From the NCBI RefSeq assembly GCF_017355985.1, contig NZ_JAFIQU010000011.1:62001-126000 (forward strand): a DNA stretch of 64,000 nt, read 5' to 3'. Positions 52,316 to 61,116 of the stretch are shown here, piece after piece. This DNA is from Arenibaculum pallidiluteum. GTDB taxonomy: Bacteria > Pseudomonadota > Alphaproteobacteria > Azospirillales > Azospirillaceae. The notes beneath the pieces were generated by a model, which ran no database searches, was not told the origin of the DNA, and saw only the letters and a program-made list of their open reading frames with translations. The translations under genes were made by a program, and so were the position numbers. Every line of letters begins with the position of its first letter. Position 1 is the stretch's first letter.

Positions 52316-53199
52316 GCGTGTTCAGGACGCTGCTGTTCGCGCCGGGGAACCATCCCCGCCGCGTCGAGAAGGCCTTCACCCTGGGGGCAGATGCCGTGAT
52401 CCTCGATCTCGAGGACGCCTGCGCCGTGTCGGAGAAGGTCGCGACGAGGCCGGTCGTGGTGGAGGCCCTGCGCCGGCCGCGGAGCTGCCTTGGCTACGTT
52501 CGCATCAACGGGCTCGGGACCGAGTTCGCCTACGGCGATCTGCAGGCGGCCGTCACGCACGGCGTCGATGGGATCATCGTTCCGAAGATCGAGTTTCCCG
52601 ACGAACTCAGGACCGTCGAGTGGATCGTGTCCCAGCTCGAGCGCGAGCGCGGGCTGGGGCAGGGCGCCATCGACGTGATCCCGATCCTGGAGAGTGGCGC
52701 CGGGCTCGCGAAGGCCGGGGCGATCGCCGCCTCGGGCACGCGCGTGCGCCGGCTTGCCTTCGGCGCGGGTGATTTCACGCTGGACATGGGGCTGACCTGG
52801 ACCCGCGAGGAGACGGAGCTGCTGCCCTACCGGAGCGCCGTCGTGCTGGCCTCCCGGGCGGCCGGGCTCGAGCCGCCGATCGACACGGTGTATATCGACC
52901 TGCGCGATCCCGACGGCTTCCGCGTCTCGGCGCGGCGGGCGCGCGAGCTGGGCTTCCAGGGCAAGCTCTGTATCTATCCCGACCAGGTCGGGCCCGCCAA
53001 CGACGCCTTCACGCCCTCGGACAGGGAAGTCGAGCAGGCGCGCCGGGTGGTCGATGCCTTCGCCGAGGCCGAGGCGCAGGGATCCTCCTCGTTCCAGCTC
53101 GACGGCCGGTTCGTCGACTATCCCATCGTGTACCAAGCGCAGCGCGTGCTCGCCGCAGTGGAGAAGATCGCCGGGCGCCGGACAGCGGTCTCCGCGTGA
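52312..53199 (+). CDS. HpcH/HpaI (CitE-like) aldolase/lyase, first copy
   Basis: 295 residues from GTG 52312 overlapping the transferase stop. RTLLFAPGNHPRRVEKAFTLGADAVILDLEDA (excerpts: LLFAPGNHP, ILDLEDA) and ESGAGLAKA with the metal Glu, GAGDFTLDMG. Cleaves a 3-hydroxyacyl-CoA (malyl-, citramalyl-type) into acetyl- or propionyl-CoA and a keto acid. Paired with two CoA-transferases, it probably cuts the product they make. Confidence 0.87.
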   Translation: MSVFRTLLFAPGNHPRRVEKAFTLGADAVILDLEDACAVSEKVATRPVVVEALRRPRSCLGYVRINGLGTEFAYGDLQAAVTHGVDGIIVPKIEFPDELRTVEWIVSQLERERGLGQGAIDVIPILESGAGLAKAGAIAASGTRVRRLAFGAGDFTLDMGLTWTREETELLPYRSAVVLASRAAGLEPPIDTVYIDLRDPDGFRVSARRARELGFQGKLCIYPDQVGPANDAFTPSDREVEQARRVVDAFAEAEAQGSSSFQLDGRFVDYPIVYQAQRVLAAVEKIAGRRTAVSA

Positions 53200-53232
53200 A
53201 CGACGGCGAGGCCAAACGTGACGGAGAGGGAC

Positions 53233-54456
53233 ATGGAATCCGATAACGTCCAACCGCGAGGAGTCCGGCCGCTTGACGGGGTGCTCGTCGTCGATGTCTC
53301 CAGCTTCCTGGCTGGACCGTTCTGCTCGACCCAGCTCGCAGAGTTCGGGGCCGACGTGATCAAGATCGAACTGCCCAAAATCGGCGATGCGCTGCGTCGG
53401 TTCGGCAGCATCACGGAATGCGGCGATTCCCTGCCGTGGCTCTCGGAGTGCCGCAACAAGAAGTCGGTGACGCTCGATCTGCGCAAGCCGGAAGGCGCCG
53501 AGATCCTGAAGGACCTGGTGCGCAGGGCCGACGTTCTGGTCGAGAACTTCCAGCCCGGCACGCTGGAAGGGTGGGGGCTCGGCTGGGACGAGCTGAAGGA
53601 CATCAACGAGCGCCTGATCATGGTGCGCATCTCGGGCTATGGGCAGACCGGTCCTTACCGCGGGCGTCCCGGCTTCGGTCGCATCGGCAACGCCTTCGGC
53701 GGCCTCTCATTCCTTGCGGGCTATCCGGACCGGCCGCCAGTGACGCCCGGCTCCGCGACGATCCCCGACTACATGGCGGGGCTGTACGGGGCCATCGGTA
53801 CGCTCCTCGCGCTGCGCGCCAGGGATCTGACGGGGCGCGGCCAGATGATCGACATCGGGCTCTACGAGCCGATCTTCCGCATCCTCGACGAGCTTGCGCC
53901 CTCCTACCAGCTGAACGGATACGTACGCCAGCGGATGGGACCGGGCACGGTCAACGTCGTGCCTCACAGCCACTACCCGACCCGCGACGGACGCTGGATC
54001 GCCATCGCTTGCACCAGCGACAAGATTTTCGCCCGCTTGGCCGAAGCGATGGGCGAGCCGGAGCTCGCCGGCGCCGATCGCTGGGGTCCGCTCGCGAACC
54101 GCGAGCGCGACCGGGCGGAGGTGGACGCACATGTGAGCGCCTGGACCGGGCGGCAGGACCGCGACGAGGTGCTGGCTACCTGCGAGCGCTTCCAGGTCCC
54201 CTGCGGACCCGTCTATTCGATCGACGAGATCTTCGAGGACCCGCAGTACAAGGCGCGCGGCAACATCGCCTATGTCCGGGACGAGCGGATCGGCGAACTC
54301 GCGATCCCCAACGTCGTGCCGCGGCTGAGCGACACGCCGGGTGGAATCGACAGCCTGGGGCCGCGGCTGGGCGCGCACAACGACGAGATCCTCCGTAGGA
54401 TGCTGGGGCTGTCCGAGGCGCGGATGGCCGAGCTCGCCGCGGCGGGCGTAATCTGA
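53233..54456 (+). CDS. Class III (CaiB/BaiF) CoA-transferase, second copy
   Basis: 407 residues from ATG 53233, chosen for the strong GGAGAGGGAC just upstream; GTG 53218 is an alternative. VLVVDVSSFLAGPFCSTQLAEFGADVIKI, VTLDLRKPEGAE, VENFQPGTLEGWGLG. Like its partner the catalytic-region motif is RPGFG. The pair may form a two-subunit enzyme as in succinyl-CoA:malate CoA-transferase; sequence alone does not prove it. GntR gene follows 12 bases later. Confidence 0.87.
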   Translation: MESDNVQPRGVRPLDGVLVVDVSSFLAGPFCSTQLAEFGADVIKIELPKIGDALRRFGSITECGDSLPWLSECRNKKSVTLDLRKPEGAEILKDLVRRADVLVENFQPGTLEGWGLGWDELKDINERLIMVRISGYGQTGPYRGRPGFGRIGNAFGGLSFLAGYPDRPPVTPGSATIPDYMAGLYGAIGTLLALRARDLTGRGQMIDIGLYEPIFRILDELAPSYQLNGYVRQRMGPGTVNVVPHSHYPTRDGRWIAIACTSDKIFARLAEAMGEPELAGADRWGPLANRERDRAEVDAHVSAWTGRQDRDEVLATCERFQVPCGPVYSIDEIFEDPQYKARGNIAYVRDERIGELAIPNVVPRLSDTPGGIDSLGPRLGAHNDEILRRMLGLSEARMAELAAAGVI

Positions 54457-54468
54457 GGAGGACTCGGG

Positions 54469-55281
54469 ATGACTGTCCGGCAGGGTTTCGCGGCGGCGAT
54501 GAACGGAACGGCCGTGCAGGTCGGTTCCGCCCCGGAGGGCGGGACGGATCTGTGGAGCCTGCCCGAACAGCGCTCCCTGCCGGACATCGTTGCCGAGCGC
54601 ATCGTCCAGGCGATCCGCATCGGGGAGCTGAAGCCAGGGGACCGGGTCGTGGAACTCCAGCTCTCCAAGCGGCTCGGGGTGAGCCGGGCGCCGCTGCGCG
54701 AGGCGCTGCAGTCGCTGGCCGCCAGGGGTCTGGTCGAGATACGGCACAACCGCGGCAGCTACATCCGGTCGCTGCGTTATGAGGATGCGATCGGGATGGT
54801 CGCCCTGCGCGCGAATCTCGAGGGCTTCGCGGCGCGGATCGTGGCATCGACCCTGACGGAGGAGGTTCTGGACGATCTCGCGCGACGCACCCGCGAGATG
54901 CAGGAGGTCGGTCAGTCGGGCGATGCCGTGGCGTACCGCGAGCTCGACTGGCGCTTCCACGAGCGGCTGTGCGTCCTGTCCGGGAACGAGCATCTGCTCA
55001 CCGCCTGGCGCTCGATCAGCAACCTCGTTTGGCTGTTCCTTCTCAGTCACCCCGATCACGAGCGCGCCGTGCCGAGGGTGGTCAACAATCACGAAATGAT
55101 GCTCGCGGCGCTCGCTTCACGGGACCCGGACTTCGCGGAGAGGACGTTCCGCGGCGTCATCCTCCGGAGCGCCTTCATCCGCTATGGCATCGAAGTGCCG
55201 CCGGCCTTCGCGGATCTGGTCGCGGCGGTCGAGACGGCCGAGGAGCGTTTCGTCGCCGCCAAAGGCAGCGGCGGCGGCTGA
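54469..55281 (+). CDS. GntR-family regulator, FCD subfamily, of the CoA-transferase cluster
   Basis: 270 residues. Unusually long N-tail (about 30 residues) before the winged helix VAERIVQAIRIGELKPGDRV ... LSKRLGVSRAPLREALQSLAARGLVEI; FCD ligand domain with WRFHERLCVLSGNEHLL and the metal-binding His in NNHEMMLAALASRD. Co-transcribed with the transferases, so probably an autoregulator sensing the pathway substrate. GAGGAGGA lies before the ATG. Confidence 0.88.
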   Translation: MTVRQGFAAAMNGTAVQVGSAPEGGTDLWSLPEQRSLPDIVAERIVQAIRIGELKPGDRVVELQLSKRLGVSRAPLREALQSLAARGLVEIRHNRGSYIRSLRYEDAIGMVALRANLEGFAARIVASTLTEEVLDDLARRTREMQEVGQSGDAVAYRELDWRFHERLCVLSGNEHLLTAWRSISNLVWLFLLSHPDHERAVPRVVNNHEMMLAALASRDPDFAERTFRGVILRSAFIRYGIEVPPAFADLVAAVETAEERFVAAKGSGGG

Positions 55282-55282
55282 G

Positions 55283-55333
55283 GGCCGGATCTCCGGCCGA
55301 ACAACACAGAGAAGAGGCCGCCTCGAGGCGGCC
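55283..55333 (+). other. Two hairpins between gntR and the ABC permease gene
   Basis: GGCCGGA-TC-TCCGGCC (55283-55298) followed by a perfect 18-base palindrome GGCCGCCTCGAGGCGGCC (55316-55333). No T-runs. Probably a processing or attenuation point between regulator and transporter genes. Confidence 0.5.
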
Positions 55334-55459
55334 CACAACGACGGGGGAGGAGACGATGCCTCGCATCGAACGACCGTCTGCGCCCGGAGTCTGGCTTCGG
55401 ACATGCCTGCAGCCGGACTGCGATCCGGCATTCCGTCCCACGACCAGGGAGGTGGGGAA

Positions 55460-56323
55460 ATGCCTGTCCTCGAACTGCTGATCGCCGGGATCCTGCTCGG
55501 CGGGCTCTACGCCCTGATGGCATGCGGCCTGAACCTCGTCTTCGGGGTCATGCGTGTCATCAACTTTGCCCATGGCGACCTGATCGCCGTAGGGGCACTG
55601 ACGACGGTCTCGATCGTGGCTGGGTACAATCTTCCTTTTGCGGTGGCCATCGTCGTCGTTCCCCTGCTGGCCGCGGCCATCGGCCTTGCGATGCAGGTGC
55701 TGGTGATCCGCCGGATCGCGGATGGTCCGATGATCATGTCGCTGCTCGCGACCTTTGCGCTCTCGACCATCATCGTGAACGTCTCGATCCTGATCTGGGG
55801 CGGCGGCTACCGTGGCCTTCCGGGCGTCCTCGGCGGATCGTTCCGGTTCCTAGGCCAGGACATCGCGCTCTCGCGCATGGTCTCGTTCCTCGTGGCGATG
55901 GCCGCGACGCTCGGCGTCTGGTGGTTCCTCCAGAACACCCGCTTCGGGCGGGCGATCCGATCGGTCTCCCAGGCGCCCGAGCTGGCGACGATCAACGGAA
56001 TCTCGATCGATGCCGTGCGCAACGTCACCTTTGCGCTCGGCGCCGCCATGGCGGGGCTCGCCGGCGTGCTGTTGGCACCGACTTTCGCCTCGGATCCGCA
56101 GCTTGGCGCGCGGTTTGGCATCAAGTGCTTCGCGGTCATCATCGTGGGCGGCATGGGAAGCTATCCTGGCGCCATGCTGGCAGCCCTGCTCCTCGGCGTC
56201 ATCGAGGTGTTCAGCGGCTACGTGATGGGCCAGGTGATCGGCTCCGCAATCCTTTTCCTGATCATGCTGACGGTCCTGCTGGTCCGTCCGCGCGGCCTTC
56301 TCGGACTGGGGGTGCGGGCATGA
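55460..56323 (+). CDS. Branched-chain-amino-acid-type ABC permease, LivH family
   Basis: 287 residues, about 8 membrane helices. GLYALMACGLNLVFGVMRVINFAHGDLIAVGA, then FGRAIRSVSQAPELATINGI. Partners with LivM-type permease, which overlaps its stop by ATGA. GGGAGG precedes the ATG at good spacing. Carries carboxylates, amino acids or aromatic acids in this family; here the catabolic setting suggests a dicarboxylic acid. Confidence 0.93.
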   Translation: MPVLELLIAGILLGGLYALMACGLNLVFGVMRVINFAHGDLIAVGALTTVSIVAGYNLPFAVAIVVVPLLAAAIGLAMQVLVIRRIADGPMIMSLLATFALSTIIVNVSILIWGGGYRGLPGVLGGSFRFLGQDIALSRMVSFLVAMAATLGVWWFLQNTRFGRAIRSVSQAPELATINGISIDAVRNVTFALGAAMAGLAGVLLAPTFASDPQLGARFGIKCFAVIIVGGMGSYPGAMLAALLLGVIEVFSGYVMGQVIGSAILFLIMLTVLLVRPRGLLGLGVRA

Positions 56324-57297
56324 AGGCGACCTTGGTCATGGGGACGGCGTGCATCCTGGCGGCGGTGCTCCCCTTCGTCGGCAGCGAGTACGTGCTGTCC
56401 TTCACGGTCCAGCTCTACGTCTTCGTCGCGCTGGCCTATTCCTGGAACCTGATCGGCGGCTATGCCGGCTACACGCATTTCGGTCAGGTCGCCTTCTTCG
56501 GCGTCGGTGCCTACACCGGCGCGCTGATGATGGATGCTGGTTTCCACTGGCTGGTCGCGGCTGCCGCGGCCGGATTGAGCGGCGCGCTCCTGGCCCTGCC
56601 GCTCGGCGGGGCGATGCTCCGGGTCAAGGGGCCGTTCTTCGCGATCGGCATGTTCGGCATGGCGCGGGTTTGCGAGTCGTTCGCGCTGGGCTTCGACAAC
56701 ATCACCCAGGGCGGCACCGGCATCTATCTGCTGCCCGTGTCCGACCTGAAGCCGCTCTACTTCACCCTCGCCGCCATCGCGTTGGGCCTCGTGCTCCTGA
56801 CCTGGCGGCTCGACAACTCCCGTCTGGGCCTGCAGCTCCTGGCAATCCGGGAGGACGAGACAGCGGCCGATGCCCTCGGCGTCAGGACGACCCGGCTGAA
56901 GATCGGAGCCTTCGTGGTTTCGGCGATCGCGCCCGGCGCCGTCGGCTCGCTGTATGCAACGTATCTCAGCTTCATCGACCCGATGACGGCCTTCGCGCCG
57001 ATGACGGAGCTCACGACCATCGCGATGGTGCTCCTCGGCGGCATGGGCACGGTGTTCGGTCCGCTGATCGGCGTCCTCGCGATGTCGGTCGTCAATGAGC
57101 TGCTGTGGTCCCGCTTCCCCGAGATCTACCTGGCGATCGTCGGCGTCGTGATCCTGTTCGTCGTCCTCTGGATGCCCCGAGGCATCGTGAGCTTCCTGGC
57201 GCACAGGCAGTGGAGTTGGGTGCCGGTCGCCCGCGGCAGCCTGCGCCGGCTGGCTTCCCGTCCCCGGATCGCCGCCCGCCCGAAGGAGGCCCATTGA
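56320..57297 (+). CDS. Branched-chain-amino-acid-type ABC permease, LivM family
   Basis: 325 residues, about 10 helices. YSWNLIGGYAGYTHFGQVAFFGVGAYTGAL is the LivM signature region, then AADALGVRTTRLKIGAFVVSA. Start overlaps LivH stop. Followed immediately by the ATPase gene. Confidence 0.92.
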   Translation: MKATLVMGTACILAAVLPFVGSEYVLSFTVQLYVFVALAYSWNLIGGYAGYTHFGQVAFFGVGAYTGALMMDAGFHWLVAAAAAGLSGALLALPLGGAMLRVKGPFFAIGMFGMARVCESFALGFDNITQGGTGIYLLPVSDLKPLYFTLAAIALGLVLLTWRLDNSRLGLQLLAIREDETAADALGVRTTRLKIGAFVVSAIAPGAVGSLYATYLSFIDPMTAFAPMTELTTIAMVLLGGMGTVFGPLIGVLAMSVVNELLWSRFPEIYLAIVGVVILFVVLWMPRGIVSFLAHRQWSWVPVARGSLRRLASRPRIAARPKEAH

Positions 57298-57298
57298 C

Positions 57299-58063
57299 AT
57301 GTCCGCGCAAGAAATGGAGATGGTCGCCCCTGCCGCCACGCGGGAGGCGGGGCGCGGCGCCGGGACCGGGATCCTGTCGGTGCAGGGGATCGGTAAGCGC
57401 TTCGGCGGCCTGGTGGCGCTCAACGATGTGAGCCTCGAGGTCGAACGCGGCTCCGTTACCGGCGTCATCGGACCGAACGGGTCGGGAAAGTCGACGCTCT
57501 TCAACATCATCGCCGGCACGCTCCGGCCCGACAGGGGACGCGTCTTCCTGAACGGGCGGGACACGACGCGGGCCTCGCCCGCGGAGATCTGCCGGGGCGG
57601 GGTGGGGCGCACCTTCCAGATCAGCCGGCTCTTCGGCGAGATGACGGTGCTCGAGAACCTTGTCGCGATCGCCCATGGCGCCTCCGACCCCGAGGCGGTC
57701 GAGCGTGCGCTCGAACTCCTCGACTTCCTTGAGGTCGCGCATCTCCGCGACAAGTGGGGAAGCGAGCTCTCCTACGGGCAGCGCAAGCTGGTCGAGATCG
57801 CCAGGGCGCTGATGCTGCGCCCGACGGTGATGCTGCTCGACGAGCCTTTCGCGGGCATCAACCCGCGGCTCCAGAACAGGATCGTCGATCATCTGGAGGT
57901 GCTGCGCCGGCGTGGCCTGACGCTCTTCTTCATCGACCACGAGATGCGGATCGTCCTCGAGATCTGCCACACGGTTCACGTGCTGGCGCAAGGCGAGGTG
58001 ATCGCGAGCGGTCCTGCCGATGCCGTGCGCACGGACCCGAAGGTCAAGGAAGCCTACTTCTGA
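57299..58063 (+). CDS. ABC transporter ATPase, LivG family
   Basis: 254 residues. Walker A GPNGSGKST, Q-loop region, signature SYGQRKLVEIARAL and Walker B VMLLDEPFAGINP. Energises the LivHM permease. AAGGAGG lies 10 bases before the ATG. The N-terminal 20 residues are a non-conserved extension. Confidence 0.95.
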   Translation: MSAQEMEMVAPAATREAGRGAGTGILSVQGIGKRFGGLVALNDVSLEVERGSVTGVIGPNGSGKSTLFNIIAGTLRPDRGRVFLNGRDTTRASPAEICRGGVGRTFQISRLFGEMTVLENLVAIAHGASDPEAVERALELLDFLEVAHLRDKWGSELSYGQRKLVEIARALMLRPTVMLLDEPFAGINPRLQNRIVDHLEVLRRRGLTLFFIDHEMRIVLEICHTVHVLAQGEVIASGPADAVRTDPKVKEAYF

Positions 58064-58075
58064 GGAGGATGCGTC

Positions 58076-59038
58076 ATGCTCAACCTACCGGACAGCGTGA
58101 TGGTGGCGGAGGTCGGCCCCCGCGACGGGCTGCAGAGCCTTCCGGATTGGATCGACACGGACACGAAGGTGCGGATGGTCGATCGCCTGAGCGAGGCCGG
58201 CTTCCCCGTGATCGAGGTGACGGGCTTCGTGAGCCCGCGAGCGGTTCCCAACCTGCGTGACGCCGACGAGGTCTTCGCGCGCATCCGCAGGCGGCCCGGG
58301 ACCGTCTATCGGGCGCTCGTCCCGAACGCCCGCGGCGCCGAGCGCGCGGCGGCGGCCGGCGTTGACGAGATGCTGGGCCTGATCACCGCCGGCACGGTCT
58401 ATCTCCGCAAGAACCAGAACATGAGCCCGGACGAGGCCGTCGCGCAGGCCGGGGCGGCGTACCGGATCGCCGACGGCCGGGGCATCCCGTTCGTGATGGC
58501 CATTGGGATGGCCTTCTGGTGCGCCTACGAGGGCCTCGTCGACGAGGACCAGGTCCTGGCGCTCGCGGGCCAGCTGCGGAACCACGGCATCCGCCGCTTC
58601 TATCTCGCCGGCTCGGTCGGCATGGAGGATCCGGCGCATGTGGGACGGCTGATCGGCCGCCTCTACGACGCCTTCCCAGACGTCGAGGTCGGGTTCCATG
58701 CCCATGACCTCTCCGGCTGGGGACCGGCCAACGTGCTGGCGGCCATCGCCGCCGGGGCGCGCTGGGTCGAGGGGTCGATCTGCGGCATCGGGGGTGGCGT
58801 CGCGATGCCGGGAGCGGTCAAGTCGGTCGGGTCGGTGGGCAACCTGCCGACCGAGGACATCGTCTCGATGCTCGAGGCGATGGGCATCCGGACGGGCGTC
58901 GATCCGGATGCGGTGGTGACGGCGGCACGGGAGATTGCGGCGATGCTCGGGATCGAGCCGCGGAGCCGGTCCGCCATGGGAGCCGTGCGCGACGAGATCC
59001 TTGCCGTGAGCGGCGTGCGGGAGACGGCGCCGGCCTGA
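58076..59038 (+). CDS. HMG-CoA-lyase-like protein lacking the catalytic cysteine
   Basis: 320 residues, TIM-barrel lyase family. GPRDGLQ (14-20), FHAHD (about 206-210) and VGN keep the usual metal-binding Asp, His, His and Asn. The loop that in HMG-CoA lyase reads GGCPYA is GGGVAMPGA here, so the Cys is missing. It may be an aldol lyase of a different acyl-CoA or keto acid, or may need another acid/base. Follows livG by 12 bases, ahead of the binding protein. Confidence 0.83.
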   Translation: MLNLPDSVMVAEVGPRDGLQSLPDWIDTDTKVRMVDRLSEAGFPVIEVTGFVSPRAVPNLRDADEVFARIRRRPGTVYRALVPNARGAERAAAAGVDEMLGLITAGTVYLRKNQNMSPDEAVAQAGAAYRIADGRGIPFVMAIGMAFWCAYEGLVDEDQVLALAGQLRNHGIRRFYLAGSVGMEDPAHVGRLIGRLYDAFPDVEVGFHAHDLSGWGPANVLAAIAAGARWVEGSICGIGGGVAMPGAVKSVGSVGNLPTEDIVSMLEAMGIRTGVDPDAVVTAAREIAAMLGIEPRSRSAMGAVRDEILAVSGVRETAPA

Positions 59039-59091
59039 CGGCGCCGCGGACAATAACGGGCCTCGAAGGTCCACTGAGCGGAGGAAAACGC

Positions 59092-60267
59092 ATGAAGGGC
59101 TATCGAACCCTCCTGGCCAGCGCGGCCGCGCTGGCCGCCATGGCGCTCTCGCCCGCCTGGGCGGCCGATCCGATCAAGGTCGGTGTCGCGCTTTCGCAGT
59201 CCGGCAACCTTGCGGACTCGGCTGAGCACTACAAGAAGGCGGTCGAGCTCTGGCGGGACCAGGTCAACGGGCGCGGCGGCCTTCTCGGCCGGCAGGTCGA
59301 GATCGTCCTCTACGACGACCGCAGCGATCCCGCCACGGCCGCACGCCTCTACGAGCGCCTGATCACGAACGACAACGTCGATCTGCTCGTCTCGCCCTGG
59401 GGTTCGGCTTCGACTGCCACGGCCTCGGCCGTCGCGGAGAAGCACAAGCGCGTGCTCATCAACGGCGGCGGCGCGTCCGAGAAGATCCATCAGCGCGGCT
59501 TCAAGTACGTCTTCCAGACCGCTGCGGCGATCTCGGCCTATGTCGAGGGCGTCGGACCCATGATGGAGAAGTTCGGCCTCAAGTCCCTGGCCTTCGTCTC
59601 GCGCGACTATTCCGCCGCGCGCGACATGGCGGTGGTGATCGAGAAGATCGCCAAGGACAAGAAGCTCGAAATCGTCAACTCCGAGTACTTCCCGGCCGGG
59701 ACCTCCGATTTTTCATCGAGCATCGCCAAGGCGCGGCAGTCGAACCCCGACCTCTGGATCTCTGTAGGCTATCCGAACGAGGCGATCGAGATGATCCGGC
59801 AGTTTCGGTCCTCGAACTACCTTCCCAAGATGTTCATCCACAATGGCGCCTCGATCGACGACTTCCTCGAGGCGGCCGGCAAGGACGGCGAGTACGTGAT
59901 CGGAATGTCGCTCTACGAGCCCATTCTGAAGACGAAGGGCAATGCCGAATTCGTGAAGGCCTTCAAGGACAAGTTCGGCTACGAGCCCGGCTACTACTCG
60001 GGCTTCGGCTACGCCGCCGTGTCGGTTCTCGAGGAGGCCGTCAAGAAGACCGGCAGCCTCGACCAGGACAAGCTCCGCGACACGCTGCGCGGGCTCGAGA
60101 CGGACACCGTGATGGGGCACCACAAGGTCGACCCGGAAACGGGCGTGCAGCAGGGCGTGAAGGGCCTGCTCGTGCAGATCCGCAACGGCAAGCGTGAGAT
60201 CGTCTACCCCGATGATCTGAAGACCGTCGAGGCGGTGATCCCGATGCCGGGTTGGTCGGAGCGCTAG
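59092..60267 (+). CDS. ABC transporter substrate-binding protein, branched-chain-amino-acid type
   Basis: 391 residues with a signal peptide (MKGYRTLLASAAALAAMALSPAWAA). Two-lobed receptor: KVGVALSQSGNLAD, GRQVEIVLYDDRSDP, then YSGFGYAAVSVLEEAV. Delivers the pathway substrate to LivHM. GGAGG is just before the ATG. The binding pocket cannot be assigned by reading; ligands of relatives range from amino acids to aromatic and dicarboxylic acids. Confidence 0.93.
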   Translation: MKGYRTLLASAAALAAMALSPAWAADPIKVGVALSQSGNLADSAEHYKKAVELWRDQVNGRGGLLGRQVEIVLYDDRSDPATAARLYERLITNDNVDLLVSPWGSASTATASAVAEKHKRVLINGGGASEKIHQRGFKYVFQTAAAISAYVEGVGPMMEKFGLKSLAFVSRDYSAARDMAVVIEKIAKDKKLEIVNSEYFPAGTSDFSSSIAKARQSNPDLWISVGYPNEAIEMIRQFRSSNYLPKMFIHNGASIDDFLEAAGKDGEYVIGMSLYEPILKTKGNAEFVKAFKDKFGYEPGYYSGFGYAAVSVLEEAVKKTGSLDQDKLRDTLRGLETDTVMGHHKVDPETGVQQGVKGLLVQIRNGKREIVYPDDLKTVEAVIPMPGWSER

Positions 60268-60339
60268 GACCACCTGGAGCAACGGCGGCGCGCGTGGCGC
60301 GCGCCGCCTGCCGGCGGACATGAGCGGGGAGGATCTGGC

Positions 60340-61116
60340 ATGACGGGATCACAGGCGGCGCTGCTTGAGCTGCGTGGAGTCACGACGGGGTATGGCGACG
60401 TCCCGGTCGTGCGTTCGGCCTCCATGGCCTTCGAGAAAAGGCTGGTGACCTCGGTGATCGGCTCCAACGGGGCCGGGAAGTCGACGGCGATCAAAGCGGC
60501 CGCAGGTCTGCTGCGGGTATGGTCGGGACAGGTTCTCGTCTCGGGCGCCGACGTGACGCGCGAGGCGCCTCACCTGCGGCTCAGCCGCGGTGTCGCCTTC
60601 GTGCCGCAGGGCCGGATCGTGCTTCCCGAAATGACGGTCCGGGAGAACCTGGAGCTCGGCGCGCACATCCTCGGCGGTGACCGGCAGCGCATCGAGGAGA
60701 CGATCGAACGTTTGGTCCGGCTCTTTCCCGTGCTTGGCGGACGCATGCGCCAGTTGGCGGGGACGATGAGCGGAGGCGAGCAGCAGATGCTCGCGATCGC
60801 CCGGTCGCTGATGACGGGGCCGAGTATCCTGATCCTGGATGAGCCGTCGCTCGGCCTCTCCCCGAAATACGTGGACATCGTCTTCGAGAAGCTGCGGGAG
60901 CTCTCGGGAACCGGACTGACCGTGGTGATGGTCGAGCAGAAGGCGTCGCGCGCGCTATCCTTCTCCGACCGCGGGTACGTGATGCACACGGGCCAGGTCG
61001 TGTATTCCGGCGAGGCCGAGGCGTTGCTCGCGAACGACAATGTCCGGCGGCTGTTCCTCGGCGAGGTGCCGGAGGAGATCCGCCTCATGGTCGAGGGGGA
61101 GGTCGCCGATGCCTGA
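60340..61116 (+). CDS. ABC transporter ATPase, LivF family
   Basis: 258 residues. Walker A GSNGAGKST, signature MSGGEQQMLAIARSL, Walker B ILILDEPSLGLSP. Pairs with LivG. Stop overlaps the next gene's start by 8 bases. Confidence 0.95.
   Translation: MTGSQAALLELRGVTTGYGDVPVVRSASMAFEKRLVTSVIGSNGAGKSTAIKAAAGLLRVWSGQVLVSGADVTREAPHLRLSRGVAFVPQGRIVLPEMTVRENLELGAHILGGDRQRIEETIERLVRLFPVLGGRMRQLAGTMSGGEQQMLAIARSLMTGPSILILDEPSLGLSPKYVDIVFEKLRELSGTGLTVVMVEQKASRALSFSDRGYVMHTGQVVYSGEAEALLANDNVRRLFLGEVPEEIRLMVEGEVADA

Noticed and set aside
55283-55333. Intrinsic terminator of gntR
   Set aside because: Stems are strong, but no T-run follows, so they are reported as hairpins only.
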